Below are positions 49,833-61,716 of a DNA stretch of 64,000 nt, one piece after another; the stretch's first letter is position 1, and every line of letters starts with the position of its first letter. The position numbers were made by a program, and so were the translations under genes. The notes under the pieces were generated by a model, which worked only from the letters and a program-made list of their open reading frames with translations, had not been told where the DNA came from and made no database searches. The stretch lies in the NCBI GenBank assembly GCA_013396755.1, contig VWZF01003646.1, forward strand, positions 434,001 through 498,000, written 5' to 3'. The DNA is from Sclerurus mexicanus. Lineage: Eukaryota; Chordata; Aves; Passeriformes; Furnariidae.

Positions 49833-50699
49833 ACGTTAACATTATCAGATTGGATCTGTCCTTTTCAGAAGCGAGGTGGAGCCCAGCTCTGTGGGCTGAG
49901 TTCCAGCAGGTTGTGCACTGTTTTAATTCACAAAATCAGTATATTGGCAATAACATATCTAGGGCCCTCATCCTGTCCTGCTGATGGCCTGACAGAAAAA
50001 TCAGTAAATGAAGCAAATGCAACACTTCCTATGCACTCTTTCTTTCAACCATTTCTCTGATTCCCAATACAGTTTCAGCATGTACTAAAATGTAAATATA
50101 TGGACCTAGATCCATGAAAGAGCCACAGGATCTTCTAGGCTCAGCAGAAGAGTGAATAAGGCTTGCAGACAGTTAGACAAAGAAATTTAAGACATCATCG
50201 GGGTGCAATTTCTTCCCTCACAGCCTTTTCTTCCTTTTTTTTTAAAAAAAAAAAACACAAGACTCTCCTACTAGCTTACAGAGTCACGTCTGCCTCAGCA
50301 TTTTGGCTTGATAGCTGCTACACTGCAGTCCAGAAGCTCCACACTTTACCAGGTGTACACTTTAATTTCAGACTTCAAGAGATTTCACCTAGAAGATGAA
50401 CTGTTGCAAAGCCCTTGATTATTTGGTACCTTGAGTTCACATTCAGAGAAAAACCTACACACTTTTCTCTAAGAGATTTTTTTTAATCTGTTGAGAAAAT
50501 AAGTATTTTGGCAAAAAGTGTTTACAGGAGCAACGTACAACCAAGGCAAATATTCCACAGAAGCATTGCACTTAATAGCAAGCTACCAGACAAATGCCAA
50601 CCCACAACTTAGGAGAAATACAGAAAACAGGTGTTTGAGTTACCCACTAGAGGAAGAAAAGAGTAAAGGAAGAGAGATTAAGAGAAGAAAGAATAAGAA
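49833..50699. other. Non-coding DNA left of a GC-rich island
   Basis: No exon seen. A self-complementary T9/A12 run lies at 50,235-50,255. Bases 50,645-50,710 are purine-rich (GAAAGAG-type). Confidence 0.6.
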
Positions 50700-51130
50700 G
50701 AGAAAGATATAGTTAGCACCAAGCGTTCCCATGCCGCCAAACTGCAGGAGGGCAGTGGAGGGGAAGGAGACCTCCTGTGTGCCTCCTTTACCCACATGGC
50801 CACGCCCCCAGGCGGGACCTTGGGCCCACTGGCCACTCACCGTGCCCCTTCTGAATTGACAGGTGCCAATCAGAGGCTCCGGGGGGGTGTGGGTGGGCAG
50901 ACCTCATTGATTGACAGGTGCCCCAAGTGGCCTTCATGACACGTGTCTGCCACCCCGGCGGCCATCTTGGCCATGCGGCTTCCTGTGGGCTCTGCCACAG
51001 GAGGCCTGGCCCCTCCACACACAAAGTGGTTCACTAGGCACATCAATCGGTGGGATGTAAATTCGGTCTCTGACAATAGCTCTTATCCAATGCAATGCTG
51101 GGAGCAAAGAAAACAGATGTGCTTCTGAGT
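50700..51130. promoter_or_regulatory. GC-rich CpG-containing island with promoter-type motifs
   Basis: Bases 50,724-50,977 carry eleven CpGs and long G/C runs in an otherwise AT-rich region. Motifs visible: CCACGCCCCC (GC/KLF box, near 50,800), CCAATCAG (CCAAT box, 50,866-50,873), two copies of ATTGACAGGTGCC 55 bases apart (50,855-50,867 and 50,910-50,922), ACACGTGT (E-box) and GCCATCTTG (YY1-type, 50,961-50,969). AATAAA appears at about 51,192. Four overlapping minus-strand frames here have no domain. The arrangement fits either a small promoter or an LTR from a family I do not recognise; I see no TG...CA ends. Confidence 0.4.
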
Positions 51131-51446
51131 CTATCTGCACTTGGAAGAGGCATGCTCTGGAGAATAGAGGAAATTAAACTTGATATCTTTCAATAAAGAA
51201 AACCAGAGTCACTCATAGTTTAGCTGGGAGCTTTAGTCATTGGAACACTGAGTTGGTGAAGGTCCTGTTCCGTCATCCTCTGATTATTCACAGGCATTTG
51301 TTTGGATCCACTCAGATTTTAAATCCTTAAGAAGAAAGAGGGAAAGATGAGATATCTGGAGTTTCTTGTAAATGAGGATCTAAGTGCTTCAAATGAGAAA
51401 CTTCTACCTTTCCCAGACCAGAACTGAAAACATTCAATTAAACTGA
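51131..51446. other. Non-coding DNA between the island and a CR1 copy
   Basis: Contains AATAAA near 51,192. No exon or repeat family recognised. Confidence 0.5.
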
Positions 51447-51612
51447 GCCCTTGAACAGGCTGCATCAGGAAGTGGTTACATCATCATCCCTGGAGGTATT
51501 TAAAAGACATACATGTGGCACTTAGGGACATGGCTTACTGCTGGATTTGGCAGTGTTGGGTTAATGGTTGGACTCAATGATCTTAAAGGTCTTTTCAAAC
51601 AAAATGATTGTA
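51447..51612 (+). mobile_element. CR1 3' fragment
   Basis: GAACAGGCTGCATCAGGAAG, TGGTTACATCATCATCCC, TGGAGGTATTTAAAAGACAT, ACATGTGGCACTTAGGGACA, GTTGGACTCAATGATCTTAA and AGGTCTTTTCAAACAAAATG. This is the CR1 type whose 3' region reads 'gcacttagggacatg'. The terminal octamers have decayed to ATGATTGTATG and a T/G-rich run (to about 51,650) follows. A 71-codon minus-strand frame and a 68-codon plus-strand frame overlap here and are not genes. Confidence 0.94.
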
Positions 51613-51650
51613 TGTTGTTTTTTGGGTGTTGTTTGTTGTTTTTTTTTTGG

Positions 51651-54289
51651 TGGATCTGGCCTTTCTTGCTGGGAGATTGGGCTGATATGATCATTCCAAA
51701 TCCAACATTAATCAAATAATAATGTCTTTCAGATGTTAATGAACTGTGAGGGATGAAAGAGTGTTTGATGTTTCCTGTTATTTATCTTTGCCTTTCTCCA
51801 AAGATCTGTCCTATGCTTATCAATGTGGCACCTGAGCATTAACTTCAAGTATTCTGAGCCATCCACTCACACCTGATATTTATGTTGTGAAGCTGTTCTG
51901 CACATTTGTTTGCATGTTGTTCACGGACAAAGGCATGGCTGTTTAAGATGACAAATGAACACACTGATTTCTTATGATCCAAAATGGATTGAAGCTCTCA
52001 GCTCTCTACACTGGATTTTGCCAGCTAGCACATTACATGGCACAGTGCTGGAAGTGGTTTCTTGACTATGACAGCTGCAAAAGAAATACTCAAGCGCTGG
52101 GCAAATTATTTCTTTATGTAATGATTTTCTTCAAAGAATAAGAGTTCAGAGTAACAGATCTGTGTTTCAGGACCAGCTTGTATATTTGGAATGAGAATTT
52201 GCATAGATTAGGCAAGTGGGTATTTGGTTGAATCATTAAGGTCCTTATTCTTGCTTCTGAGATGGTGTATGGTAGGGAAAAGATTCACTAAATTTAGCAC
52301 TCAATAAAATGTTGACTTTGAGTACTTAAATTGCTCTGTCTGCCCCCTAAGAATGCCATGGCCTTTGCTGAAATTGGGTGGATGAGCTAACAGGCATCTT
52401 TGTGGGGATTCAGTTGTCATTTCCTACAGAGTACAAATGAAGCAATAAAAGCAGAAGTGAATCACTACTTGCAAAGAGATACTCACTTTTGTGGATTGCT
52501 CAGTAAGTGTGGGTGTTTAGATCAGATGAAGAACTCAAGCAAACAACAACACAGGAGCTACAGGAACAGTTGGGAGCAAATCTAAACATGTACTTTAGAA
52601 AGCTGCAGGTGGGCTTGTGAGCAGGTGTAAAAATTATTACTGTGCTGCCAAAATGTCTGTTATGAGTAAACACTGAAGGTTCTGATCTGTGTGTATGAAG
52701 GAGAAATAATCATTCACAGGTAATAGAGTGTATTTAATCAGATGAAAAAATCTATTCCTAAAATTAAAAAATGAGAAAGATCCAAACGTGCAATACAGAT
52801 CATAGGTCTGCAACTTAAGCAAGACTTAGGATATAAAATGATTTAGATAGGGATACATACCCATCAAGTTTAAAAATAATAAATAGGCAATATAATAATA
52901 AACAGGCTGTTTGTAACTATTAAAGGTTCTTTATATTAAAGGTTTTGCTCTCCTATTCATTTGACATATTTTGGGTTTCTGGTAATTTCCCCTTTTGTTC
53001 GTTTGTTTTTGTTTTGTTACACATCTGTAGAGTAAAAAGTGTCAGTTATCAGCTATACATAATCAACAGATGTTGAAATAATTGGGACCTTTGCAGGAAA
53101 TACTGTGACTGATCCCAGGTGCTCTTTTCCTTTTTGGGAGATGTGATATGTCATATGTGCACAAATATGAACTTTTTGAAACTAATAAAGGAAAAAGTAT
53201 CCCAAGTTAGTAAACTTAATAAAAATATTTCTCTAATTTCTTTCAGGTAATTTCAGTTTCTCTGTTGTAAATAAAAATGTGTTAGAATGCATTCTAGTAG
53301 GAACTCATTGGTCTATGAAAATAATTGGGTGGTCTCAAGTGACAGGTGTCTACACCACACAGAAACAAAAACCCCTGCACAGCTGGCACAGGTGTCCTGC
53401 CTTGGCCACACTCCTAAAGCAGCAGCAAAGTATTGAATCAGACATGGGCAATGCACTAGCCCAATGGCTTATGCAGTTCAGGTTTCAGGCTTATTACCAG
53501 GACAACTTTCACTGCCACTGTTTGCACTTTTAAACTTTTCCTCAACGGTAGGCCAATCCAGAAAAAAATGTATTCTTCAAGGCCATGCGGCATAATTCCT
53601 AAGAGGCAGCCTCCTTAGAAAACGGGAATCACCTCAGTGGAATTTCAGTAGCTAAATGTTTCCCTGGAAACAAAAGGGATCTGAAGGAAGAACAAGATAA
53701 GAAGACTGGACTTTGCTGGTATACAATGCAGGATTTTTATTGACCTGAGAAGTAAATACTTTTCTTCTGCAAAAAAAAAAAAAGTGCTGCCATTTAGAAA
53801 GGTTGTTTTTCTGCACTGAGAGAATATGTATACTGAGATCCCAAGCTATTTTTCCTCTGTGTGCAAGACAAAGGATTTTGAGCCTCACCAACAAATATTA
53901 TTAAAATATTAAACTCTCACATGCCAGATTCACACTTTTTAGGGATTCCCAAGACTAAGGAATGCAAATATGCCCATTTAGAGAGAAAACACCCTAACAC
54001 TATCCCAATTTGTAAACAAAATTAATCACTAAGAGGGGAAACTAAATGCAGTATAATTACAAGACACCAGACACTGATATGTGTACATATGCCTTTACCA
54101 GACATCCCCAATGGATGAGTAAGACAAATTATTCACTGTAAGAGTAGCCTTTGATGAAAGTATTTTGTGTTTCTTTAATGACTCTGCTTGCCTTACCATC
54201 TGAAAGAACTCCTTTTTCTCATCACCACTTCTCCCCCTGTTGCCTGTTCTCATGACTTTGGAAGTTGTGCAACACTTCATCTTTTAAAA
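51651..54289. other. Non-coding AT-rich DNA
   Basis: No repeat family or exon recognised. A13 run at 53,771-53,783. Short frames at 52,400-53,533 have no motif. Confidence 0.6.
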
Positions 54290-54355
54290 GTAAAAAAACA
54301 AACAAAAAAAAACAACAAACAAACAAAAAACCAAACAACCCAACAACAGCAAAAC
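54290..54355. repeat. A/C-rich low-complexity tract
   Basis: AAAC/AAC-type units over about 65 bases, grading into CCCAACAACAGC. No transposon body adjoins it. Confidence 0.92.
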
Positions 54356-54862
54356 ATCAAACAGCAAAAGACATTCAGAAGCTGCCAATCAGCAGATTAA
54401 TTATCTTAGTTCAGTAAATCCCAGCTTCAAGCCCTCTTCTGACTAAGAAGACAAAGATTTCAGTCTTATACAGCAGACAAATGATGGAGATATCAGTCTG
54501 TTGTCTATTCAACGTAGGATACATGAATAAATATTTGTTTGCCTATAACATGGCATTCACTTTCCCCCTACATGTTTTCTGAATCCATGTCTATCTAAGC
54601 AAATTAAACTGAAGAGAACTGATTTTTGGCACTGTCTACCCAATAATAGTTGTTTTCTATTCCCAAATTATATACTGTTAGATAGCAGTGGCTGTAATAA
54701 TACTGTATCTGTTTCTGGAAGCATATAACTCAACAGTGTAGATCTCTCTCCATTGTTTTGCCTTTTTACATCAAGTTTGACTATTTTTCTTACAGATCTG
54801 TAATTCCTGAGAGAGAAAATCTCAAGACTTACATTATTACATCCTTAATCAAAAATCAAAAG

Positions 54863-55117
54863 GCAGGCTGTGGTTATTCTCTATCTAGACTTTAGTAAAG
54901 CCTTTGACACCATTTCCCTTGGCATCCTCCTGGAAAAAGTGTCTACTCATGGTTTGGATGGATGCAGTGTTCATTGGGTAAAAACTGGCTGGTTGGCCAA
55001 GCACAGAGTAGAGGTTAATGGAGTTAAATCTGACTTGTGTCTGGTCACAAGTATATTGCCCGGGACTCCAATATTTGGGCAAGTTCTGTTAATATTTTTT
55101 CAATATATAGACAGATG
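54863..55117 (+). pseudogene. Decayed LINE (CR1-like) reverse-transcriptase fragment
   Basis: The frame open from about 54,870 reads VVILYLDFSKAFDT, which is reverse-transcriptase motif A including the first catalytic Asp, then ILLEKVSTHGLDG, and VEVNGVKSDL followed by a decayed form of the GVPQGSVLGP-type motif B (here around ILPGTPIFGQ). Just after it the 3' part (ATATTTTTTCAATATATAGA) matches the 'NIFINDID' region only after a frame slip. Motif C (FADD/YADD) is missing because the fragment ends first. The fragment is about 85 codons of a domain of several hundred, so it is an inactive relic of ORF2 from a CR1/L3-type element. The nearest CR1 3' end, at 51.6 kb, is upstream, so it cannot be the same insertion unless rearranged. 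Confidence 0.9.
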
Positions 55118-57507
55118 GTAACTAAATAGCAGACTATATAGACGTTTAATGTTAAGTAAAACAGATGTTCCTTATGCAATCATGTGAGGCTTGAATAATT
55201 CACTAATTAACAGTATTGTTTGCCACATTATTTTTAAAAATATTTATTGCATTAGTGTCTATTATAATTTTTTTAAACATTCTCTCATCTAAATAGCTTT
55301 GGTTGTAAGGCTGTGATGACACCAAATTTGACAAAGTTATTTGCTTTCTTATTTATGTTCTTTAAATCAAGTGATTCTTAAGTTGCAGAAAAAGTATAAC
55401 TGCATTATGTCAGGATTATCTTGCAGTCAAAATGCATATCATGAAAAATGTAGAAAGTAGTTTAAGCATTTATTAACAAGACTGTCTTCTCTTGCAGCTC
55501 TTCTGCCATGTGCCTTTTTCTCTTTCCCAAATCTAGATTTTAAAAGACTTTACATTTTAAAGAGCACTCAGCCTGACTTGTTGCAGCACTACCATTTTCC
55601 TGCATTGCCCTCTTACACCCTGGCAGCAGGTTGGTGACAGAGCAACTATGCAGATCGCACAGATCCAGTGCTCCTGTGGAAGTGCTGCACATGCTGTGTA
55701 TGCACAAAGAGACCGCCCTTCTAAGAAGTGACAGGTTTCCTGTACCTGCGTGATGGATCCAGTCATATCATCAGGCTAGGATCTGCCAAACCCTTCTTCA
55801 TTAAAACAAGCTCTACTTTTGCTAAAACTGGCTGTCCTAGTCATATGCTCGCCACCAGATTCTTGCTGTTATACAACTCTTAGTTTCTTCTTTGTTAATT
55901 AGTAAAAATCTGTATTTCACTCTGGTTCAGGCTGTAGTGGAGACTATCTGTGCAGAGATCTAACATTTTCCAGGTTTTTTATCCCCTTTTCAAAAATATT
56001 AGTTGAACATTAAAATTTCATTTTGAACAATGACATGTAAGCCCATTAAATACATTCAAACCTTGTTGCGTCTGGCATTAAGTCCTGACGACAACAAAAA
56101 ACAAAACAAAACAAAGCACCATTCAAGTATATTAAATTAACGATAAGATGCCAACTTTTTTTTTAATTGAGAAATTCAGGAACATTCAGAAATAATTGAA
56201 GGTCCGCTTCAGTAAAAATGGATTTGTTAGTAGGAGGGTATTCAGTTTCATGTTATTTGTCTCTGCTGCTTGACAGGTCAAAAAAGCAAAACATTTGGAA
56301 GTCTTCAGAATTCCTTAATTATAAGTTTGAAATTTGCATAACTTTTTTCTTCTTGCAAAGCATCTCACCAAATTTTAGCTATTTTAAATAATCTTTTCCC
56401 CTTTTTTCAAATTCCGTATTTCACTCATGCATTTTCTAGGTAGCTCTGCAGTTGAAGGAAATAGTCATTTCTCTCACAGGTTTATGCACGTATCTTAAGA
56501 CAAGATATAGTGAAATGGTAGTGCCAGAAACTGGAGGAGTAGAGATATTCATATATGTAGCTTATTAGCACCTCATTTAGATCAATTATAGGCCTGAACT
56601 ATGGCCTCAAGTCAATTCAATGTTTTCCATTAACTTCAAAGAGCACCAAATGAAGCCCTATGTGGCAGGTTCAAGTAGGTGTTGAAAGTACATCAATAAA
56701 AAGCAACATGAATGGTATTATATACTTTTTCTACCCTCCTGCCTAGATATTGCTACATAAAAGAATGATATTACCTAGTAGTGTCGTCCTTTGGTCTGAT
56801 ATATTTAGCTATTAAATTACTGTATATTCTTCCCTAATATAGCAGTTCATGCCACAATTATAATTTTTACCCAAGTTTAGGGTCCCTTTTGTACTGAACA
56901 GTCCAAATAGCATGACTTAAAATTTCTGGCATGATCTCCTGAAAACTGGTCTTCTTGACCACCTTCTGAAGATGATGCATAGTTTTACAAGCACATGAAA
57001 AGGAACATTTAGAAAGGTACAAAAACTATCTAAGATATTAAAGATAACTAAAATATAGAGCAGTGAGTACCTGTGTCTGGTGCAAAATTTCAGAAATAAT
57101 TCTGGAAAAGACTGAGCTGGATGCAGCTTCTGGGGGAGGTGCAGCATAATACAAGCAATGCTAAACTGATTGGATGTCACTGAAGCAGACTATGGCATGA
57201 TCTTTCTTTGTTTTCTGTTCCTCTACTAGAAGAAATATCCTTCATAGCTGGAGCAGGTGGGACAACCAAATAATGTGCAGCATCCTAGCGCAATGCCAGG
57301 ATCTGGTCTATCAACTGGGAAAGTCCATGCATGTCTTAAACCTTCTGGGGAATGCAAAATACTAATCTTGCTGTTGAAAAAAATAAATGCCTTCTGCTGC
57401 CACCTGAAGCTCCTATTTCCTGTCAGACCTTGTGCATGATGTGCTGCTGCCCACCTATTTCTTTGTTGGAAGTCAGAGGGTCGCCAGTGTTATAGTTAGA
57501 GGAGGGT
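55118..57507. other. Non-coding DNA, no gene seen
   Basis: Contains an A/C-rich run at 56,089-56,119. A locally GC-richer 55,560-55,790 has a 69-codon minus-strand frame without a motif. No repeat family recognised. Confidence 0.6.
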
Positions 57508-57527
57508 AGCTGCTGCTGCTGCTGCTG
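57508..57527. repeat. Short (GCT)n triplet repeat
   Basis: Six GCT/CTG units in a row, perfect. Outside any reading frame of note. Confidence 0.95.
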
Positions 57528-59822
57528 AATAGCCTCTAATGCTAGTCTGTGTCAAAGCAGCACATCTGAGTCCTTTGAAATTAGTTTCAGTTGTTGGATG
57601 TGACCACACTATAGAGATTGTAATGACAAGGAGAATAATTCAGAAAGCAAAGGATCTGAGATTTTTTTAATGTGTTTGCAGAGCTAAACACAGATATTTC
57701 CTAGACAAATATCAAAAAATGCATACTTCTAAATATGTGTGCCTTTACTCATATATATGTACATCATGCACATAGAGGACAAAAATATTCCATGAAGTTT
57801 TCAGACATGTGGTCACTCTCTCAGGATTTCCATTCACCGAATAGAGTTGTTTCTCTCAGATGGGAGCTGCCATTTTAATGAAGTTATGCAGTTGAGGTCT
57901 GCTTTGATAATGAAAAGAGCAGTGAAAGGATTAACTTCACCATCAGGAAAGAGGAAGAATCAGAAAACCTGAACATTTTTATAAGGTAAATTCTGTAATT
58001 TTAAACCATTTTTGGTTAATTGAACAGCTTATCTTTAGTAAAGGAACTTACCTTTCAGCAATGAACTTTCTTACCGATAATGCTTTCCAGAGCTAAGACA
58101 GTCCTTTCCAGCTTGCTTTAATTAGCTTTTGCTTTCTCCATTTTTAAATGAATAATATCCTTTTTGGGTTAATCTCTTGCCTATGATATCACCTTAGCCT
58201 AGTGGGATTGAACATTATCCCTGCTAATGCTGTAGATATTCTTTCTTTCTCTGCTGGCCCTTGCAAAAGGCGTCTCTTCATAACTGTCTCACTTTCTGGG
58301 TTATACATTGATCATGTATGTATGTATATATATGAGCATATATACATGTGCAGAATTGTGGAAAATAGACCTCCCTGAAGGCCAACAGCAAGCAGCAAGA
58401 TGCCTTCACCTTCCCTGAAACAGCAAAACAAGGTAAAAACAGGACACCCTGCTGTGGAATTCCTGCACTCAGTGGTACATATTTGGACTCAAAATGAGGT
58501 CACAGAGGAGATGTAGTGCAGACTGCCTTTCTCAGTGTACAGTGAAGCCTTTTGAGCAGGACGAATATGTACTTCACCTTTCCATTATTTTTTAAGCCTG
58601 TGTTGTCTGAGGTTTTGGCTGCTCTGAAATGATTTTAAAATAGCAAATGTCAGTTGCTTTGGAAATATCTCTAAGTATTAGGTGTGAGACTATTTTACTC
58701 TGACACTTGAATCCATTGGATATGCTCAGTCATGAGAATCAGTCAGGTGGAGTAATGAATTCATGCATAACAAACTGCCTAACTGAGCTTACAAAGAACA
58801 ATCTTTTTCTTAAGACTGTCCTAAAAAGTATATCCAAACTTTGTTTTGTGCTATCACAGAGCAAGGACACATTTGTGTGATTTATATAGTTTGATATCTA
58901 GCTTGTTATAAATTTGTTAGTACTGAGGAATACATTTCAACATCTACTTTGTTTTTTCACTTAATTTTGAGACTGATCAAAGGCTGTAGACCATAATTCT
59001 TCATCCTTCGGACAGTAGTACCCCTCGACAAGTGACACCTTCAAGATTCAACATGTAGACCTTCCTTCATATTCTTCTGGACTTTACTTTTCTCTCCCAT
59101 CCTTTCTGCTGACAGCTTCACTGAAGAACCAAGTGATTTGGTCCTTTAGTTTCTGGTCACAAAGGGCTCCCCGAGGCACACCACAAACTATAAGAGGAGC
59201 TGAGTCTGATCCCTCTGTGATTCTCTTCCTGCAAGGGCAGTTCTATGGCACTGCTTCACAATATACACAGCTACCACATAGGTTCCACAACTTCTGCTGC
59301 TTTACAAGAGCAGGTTTTTTAATATTGAGCTACTAGATCAATATAAGCACATTTCATTAAATGCTCTCTGTCTCTGTAAGATTAAGAGTAAAGGTTACTT
59401 GGTATCCACAGATTTGTTTGATCAGTTTAGAAACATCTGTTGCATTGTTACTGAACTCCGAACCCGGTTCCAGCAGCCCAGGAGCATCAGGGCAAGTTCT
59501 CCATCTGAAAAGATGAGAATTAGGTATCTTGCTGTTACTATTTAAGACACAAAAGGCAATCCTTTAGTTTCTTATTTTCTTATGAATTTGAATACTATAT
59601 AAATAAGAATAACTGAACAATAAAAACAAAGTCATACTCTTGGCAACAGTTAACTAGCAGGCTCCTGATGTAATACACATAACATACATTAAATGTAATA
59701 TGGAATAATGAAGGCCTTCCAGTGTGAACAATAGAAGCACATTTGGTTTGAATTATTAAAATGTACTTTGGTCAAAGCAATTGAAAATCCAGTGGGGAAA
59801 TGTTTTTTCTTTAACCATGTGT
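57528..59822. other. Non-coding DNA, no gene seen
   Basis: Includes a TATG/TATA alternating run at about 58,313-58,350. On the minus strand a donor-like AAAG followed by GTAAGT lies at about 58,045-58,054, with no convincing acceptor. No repeat family recognised. Confidence 0.55.
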
Positions 59823-60390
59823 TGTGGTTTAACCTCAGCCAGCAACTCAGCCCCATGCAGCTGCTCCCTGTGTGGAAGTGAATCAGAAGAGTAAAAGGGA
59901 GAAAACTCATGGGTTGAGATAAAGACAGTTCAACAGGTAAAGCAAAAGCCATGCATGCATGCAAAGCAAAACAAGGAATTAATTCATCACTTCCCATGGC
60001 CAAGCAGGTGTTCAGCCATCTCCAGGAAAGCATCACACATAATGTTACTTGGAAAGATAGACACCATCACTCCAAATGTCCCCCTCTCTTCCTCTTTTTT
60101 CCTCCCAGCTTTATATGCTGAGCATGACACCATATGTTGTGGAATATCCCTTGAGTCAGCAGGGAACAGCTGTTCCAGCTGTGTCCTCTCCCAACTCCTT
60201 GTACAGCCTCAGCTTCCTCACTGGTGGGGTGGGGTAGGAAGCAAAAAAGGCCTTGAAGCTGTGTAAGCCCTGTTCAGCAACAACTAAAACATCCTTGTGT
60301 TGCCAACACTCTTCTCATTCTAAGTCTAAATCAGAGCACTGTACAAGCCACTAGAACAATATTAATGCTATCCCAGCCAAAACCAACACA
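59823..60390 (+). mobile_element. Near full-length solo LTR of an avian endogenous retrovirus (copy B)
   Basis: Starts TGTGGTTTAACCTCAGCCAG and ends CCCAGCCAAAACCAACACA, with the expected TGT...ACA ends, about 568 bases. The order of internal blocks matches copy A at 2820-3321 (GGTTGAGATAAAGACAG, AAACAAGGAATTAATTCATC, CAAGCAGGTGTTCAGCC, CCATCACTCCAAATG, TTGTGGAATATCCC, AAAAAAGGCCTTGAAG). A TATA-like TTTATATGCTGAGC is near 60,110. No retroviral genes flank it, so it is a solo LTR left by recombination between the two LTRs of a provirus. I could not see a clean 4-6 base target duplication. Orientation follows the polyA signal seen in copy A. A 115-codon minus-strand frame and a 103-codon plus-strand frame here are not genes. 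Confidence 0.92.
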
Positions 60391-60853
60391 GTATGAGATG
60401 GACAAGATGACCTAGTAGATTCCAAATGTATAATAATAACTTTGTTGTATAAGTATTAATAATAATTTTATGGTGTATATAGTGCATATAGGGCCTCATG
60501 AGACAACCTTGGACAAAGCTATGCATAGACAAAAGAAAAAATGGTCTCCACCTACAAAAAACACGAGAATATTACAGAGGACTGAGACAACCCTTCACAG
60601 CAGCTCAGTGGCCCATTTTACCCAGTCTGGCAATCTCTTTGGGGTACAAGCTATTGCAAGCATTCCATTGAAACAGAAAAGAAAATTTTGATCATAATTG
60701 TTCCCATTTATACCATAAAAACATCATGTAGTTTTAGTTTCTAATTCATGTTGTTGTATTTTAGAAGTGTTACCCAGCTAAGATGAACCAGCAATTTACT
60801 ACACAAGACTTCAGACTGTATTCAGACTAATTTGGTCTGAACCAAATATATCT
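60391..60853. other. Non-coding DNA
   Basis: Contains ATAATAATA runs at about 60,430-60,470. A 73-codon frame at 60,470-60,691 has no motif. Confidence 0.6.
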
Positions 60854-60895
60854 TATCTGTTTTAATATATCTGTTTAAATATATCTGTTTTAAGT
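60854..60895. repeat. Three-unit 14-bp tandem repeat
   Basis: Units TATCTGTTTTAATA, TATCTGTTTAAATA and TATCTGTTTTAAGT in direct succession with one to two differences each. A small minisatellite-like duplication. Confidence 0.88.
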
Positions 60896-61667
60896 GAAGT
60901 TAAATGTAAAATTCCTCAGCCTTAACAAGGATGCAATTTGCCTACAGTTCTCTTTGCTCTGCTCTGGCTCTCATATATCTCCATCTCATGGCAATATGTC
61001 TCTACATATATCAGATTTCGTAAATGAGAAAAAACTATCGGTGAGTATTATTATTCTTAATTTAGAATAAAAGTATTGCTTCAAAAAAGAATGACATTCA
61101 ATTTTCAAACAGTAACAATTAGGCATACTGCAGATACTTCCCATTTTAACCGGGATTACTAAAATATTCTTTTTATATATATTTTCAGATTAGCCTTATA
61201 ATTGGCATGACCTTCAATTAACCAGATCAGACATCATACACTCCTTACAAGCAATTTAAAAACTGAAATGGCAGTTGATCCTTTCAAAGAAAGTCCATTC
61301 CAGATTATCGAAAACTAACTAAACTAAGGGTAGCTCTGAAATGATGCAGCTCACACTTGCTCTCTTTTGAAGAACTCTGTTATAATAGGCTGTCTTTAAT
61401 ACTCTGTGAGGGTACTTGGTTCCTAACTGTGATAAATCTTCCCAAAATCACTCCTTTTAACAAGATCAAACAGCTTATAACATCCAAAACACTTAATTCT
61501 TTCACATTGATTTCATTTATCATCAAAGAATAGAACACGTATTGCATGACATTTGGAAAATAGTTTTAATTGCCTTTTCATTCATTACCATAGTCACAGA
61601 ACATAGAACGAACAGGAATATCATAGATTTTACTGTTTTCAATGAACAATATGAGTATTTAAATTTT
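60896..61667. other. Non-coding AT-rich DNA
   Basis: No exon or repeat family recognised. Confidence 0.6.
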
Positions 61668-61716
61668 GAACCAGATGTCCTTCCACCCTACTTTATTCTG
61701 AGTCTATGATTTTATG
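61668..61716 (+). mobile_element. CR1 3'-end relic
   Basis: TTGAACCAGATGTCCTTCC, then ACCCTACTTTATTCTGAG and TCTATGATTTTATGA. This parallels the CR1 end 'gaactagatggcctttc...attctgtgtctatgattctatga'. Only about 50 bases are recognisable, with several differences, so confidence is lower than for the other copies. Confidence 0.65.

Noticed and set aside
49634..49984. 116-codon plus-strand frame
   Set aside because: Its middle is a CR1 3' end, so it is not a host gene.
58045..58120. Minus-strand AAAG followed by GTAAGT, suggesting an exon end
   Set aside because: The upstream sequence on that strand lacks a polypyrimidine tract and acceptor.
59811..60400. Target-site duplication for the solo LTR
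   Set aside because: Bases left of TGTGG and right of AACACA do not match over 4-6 bases, so none is claimed.
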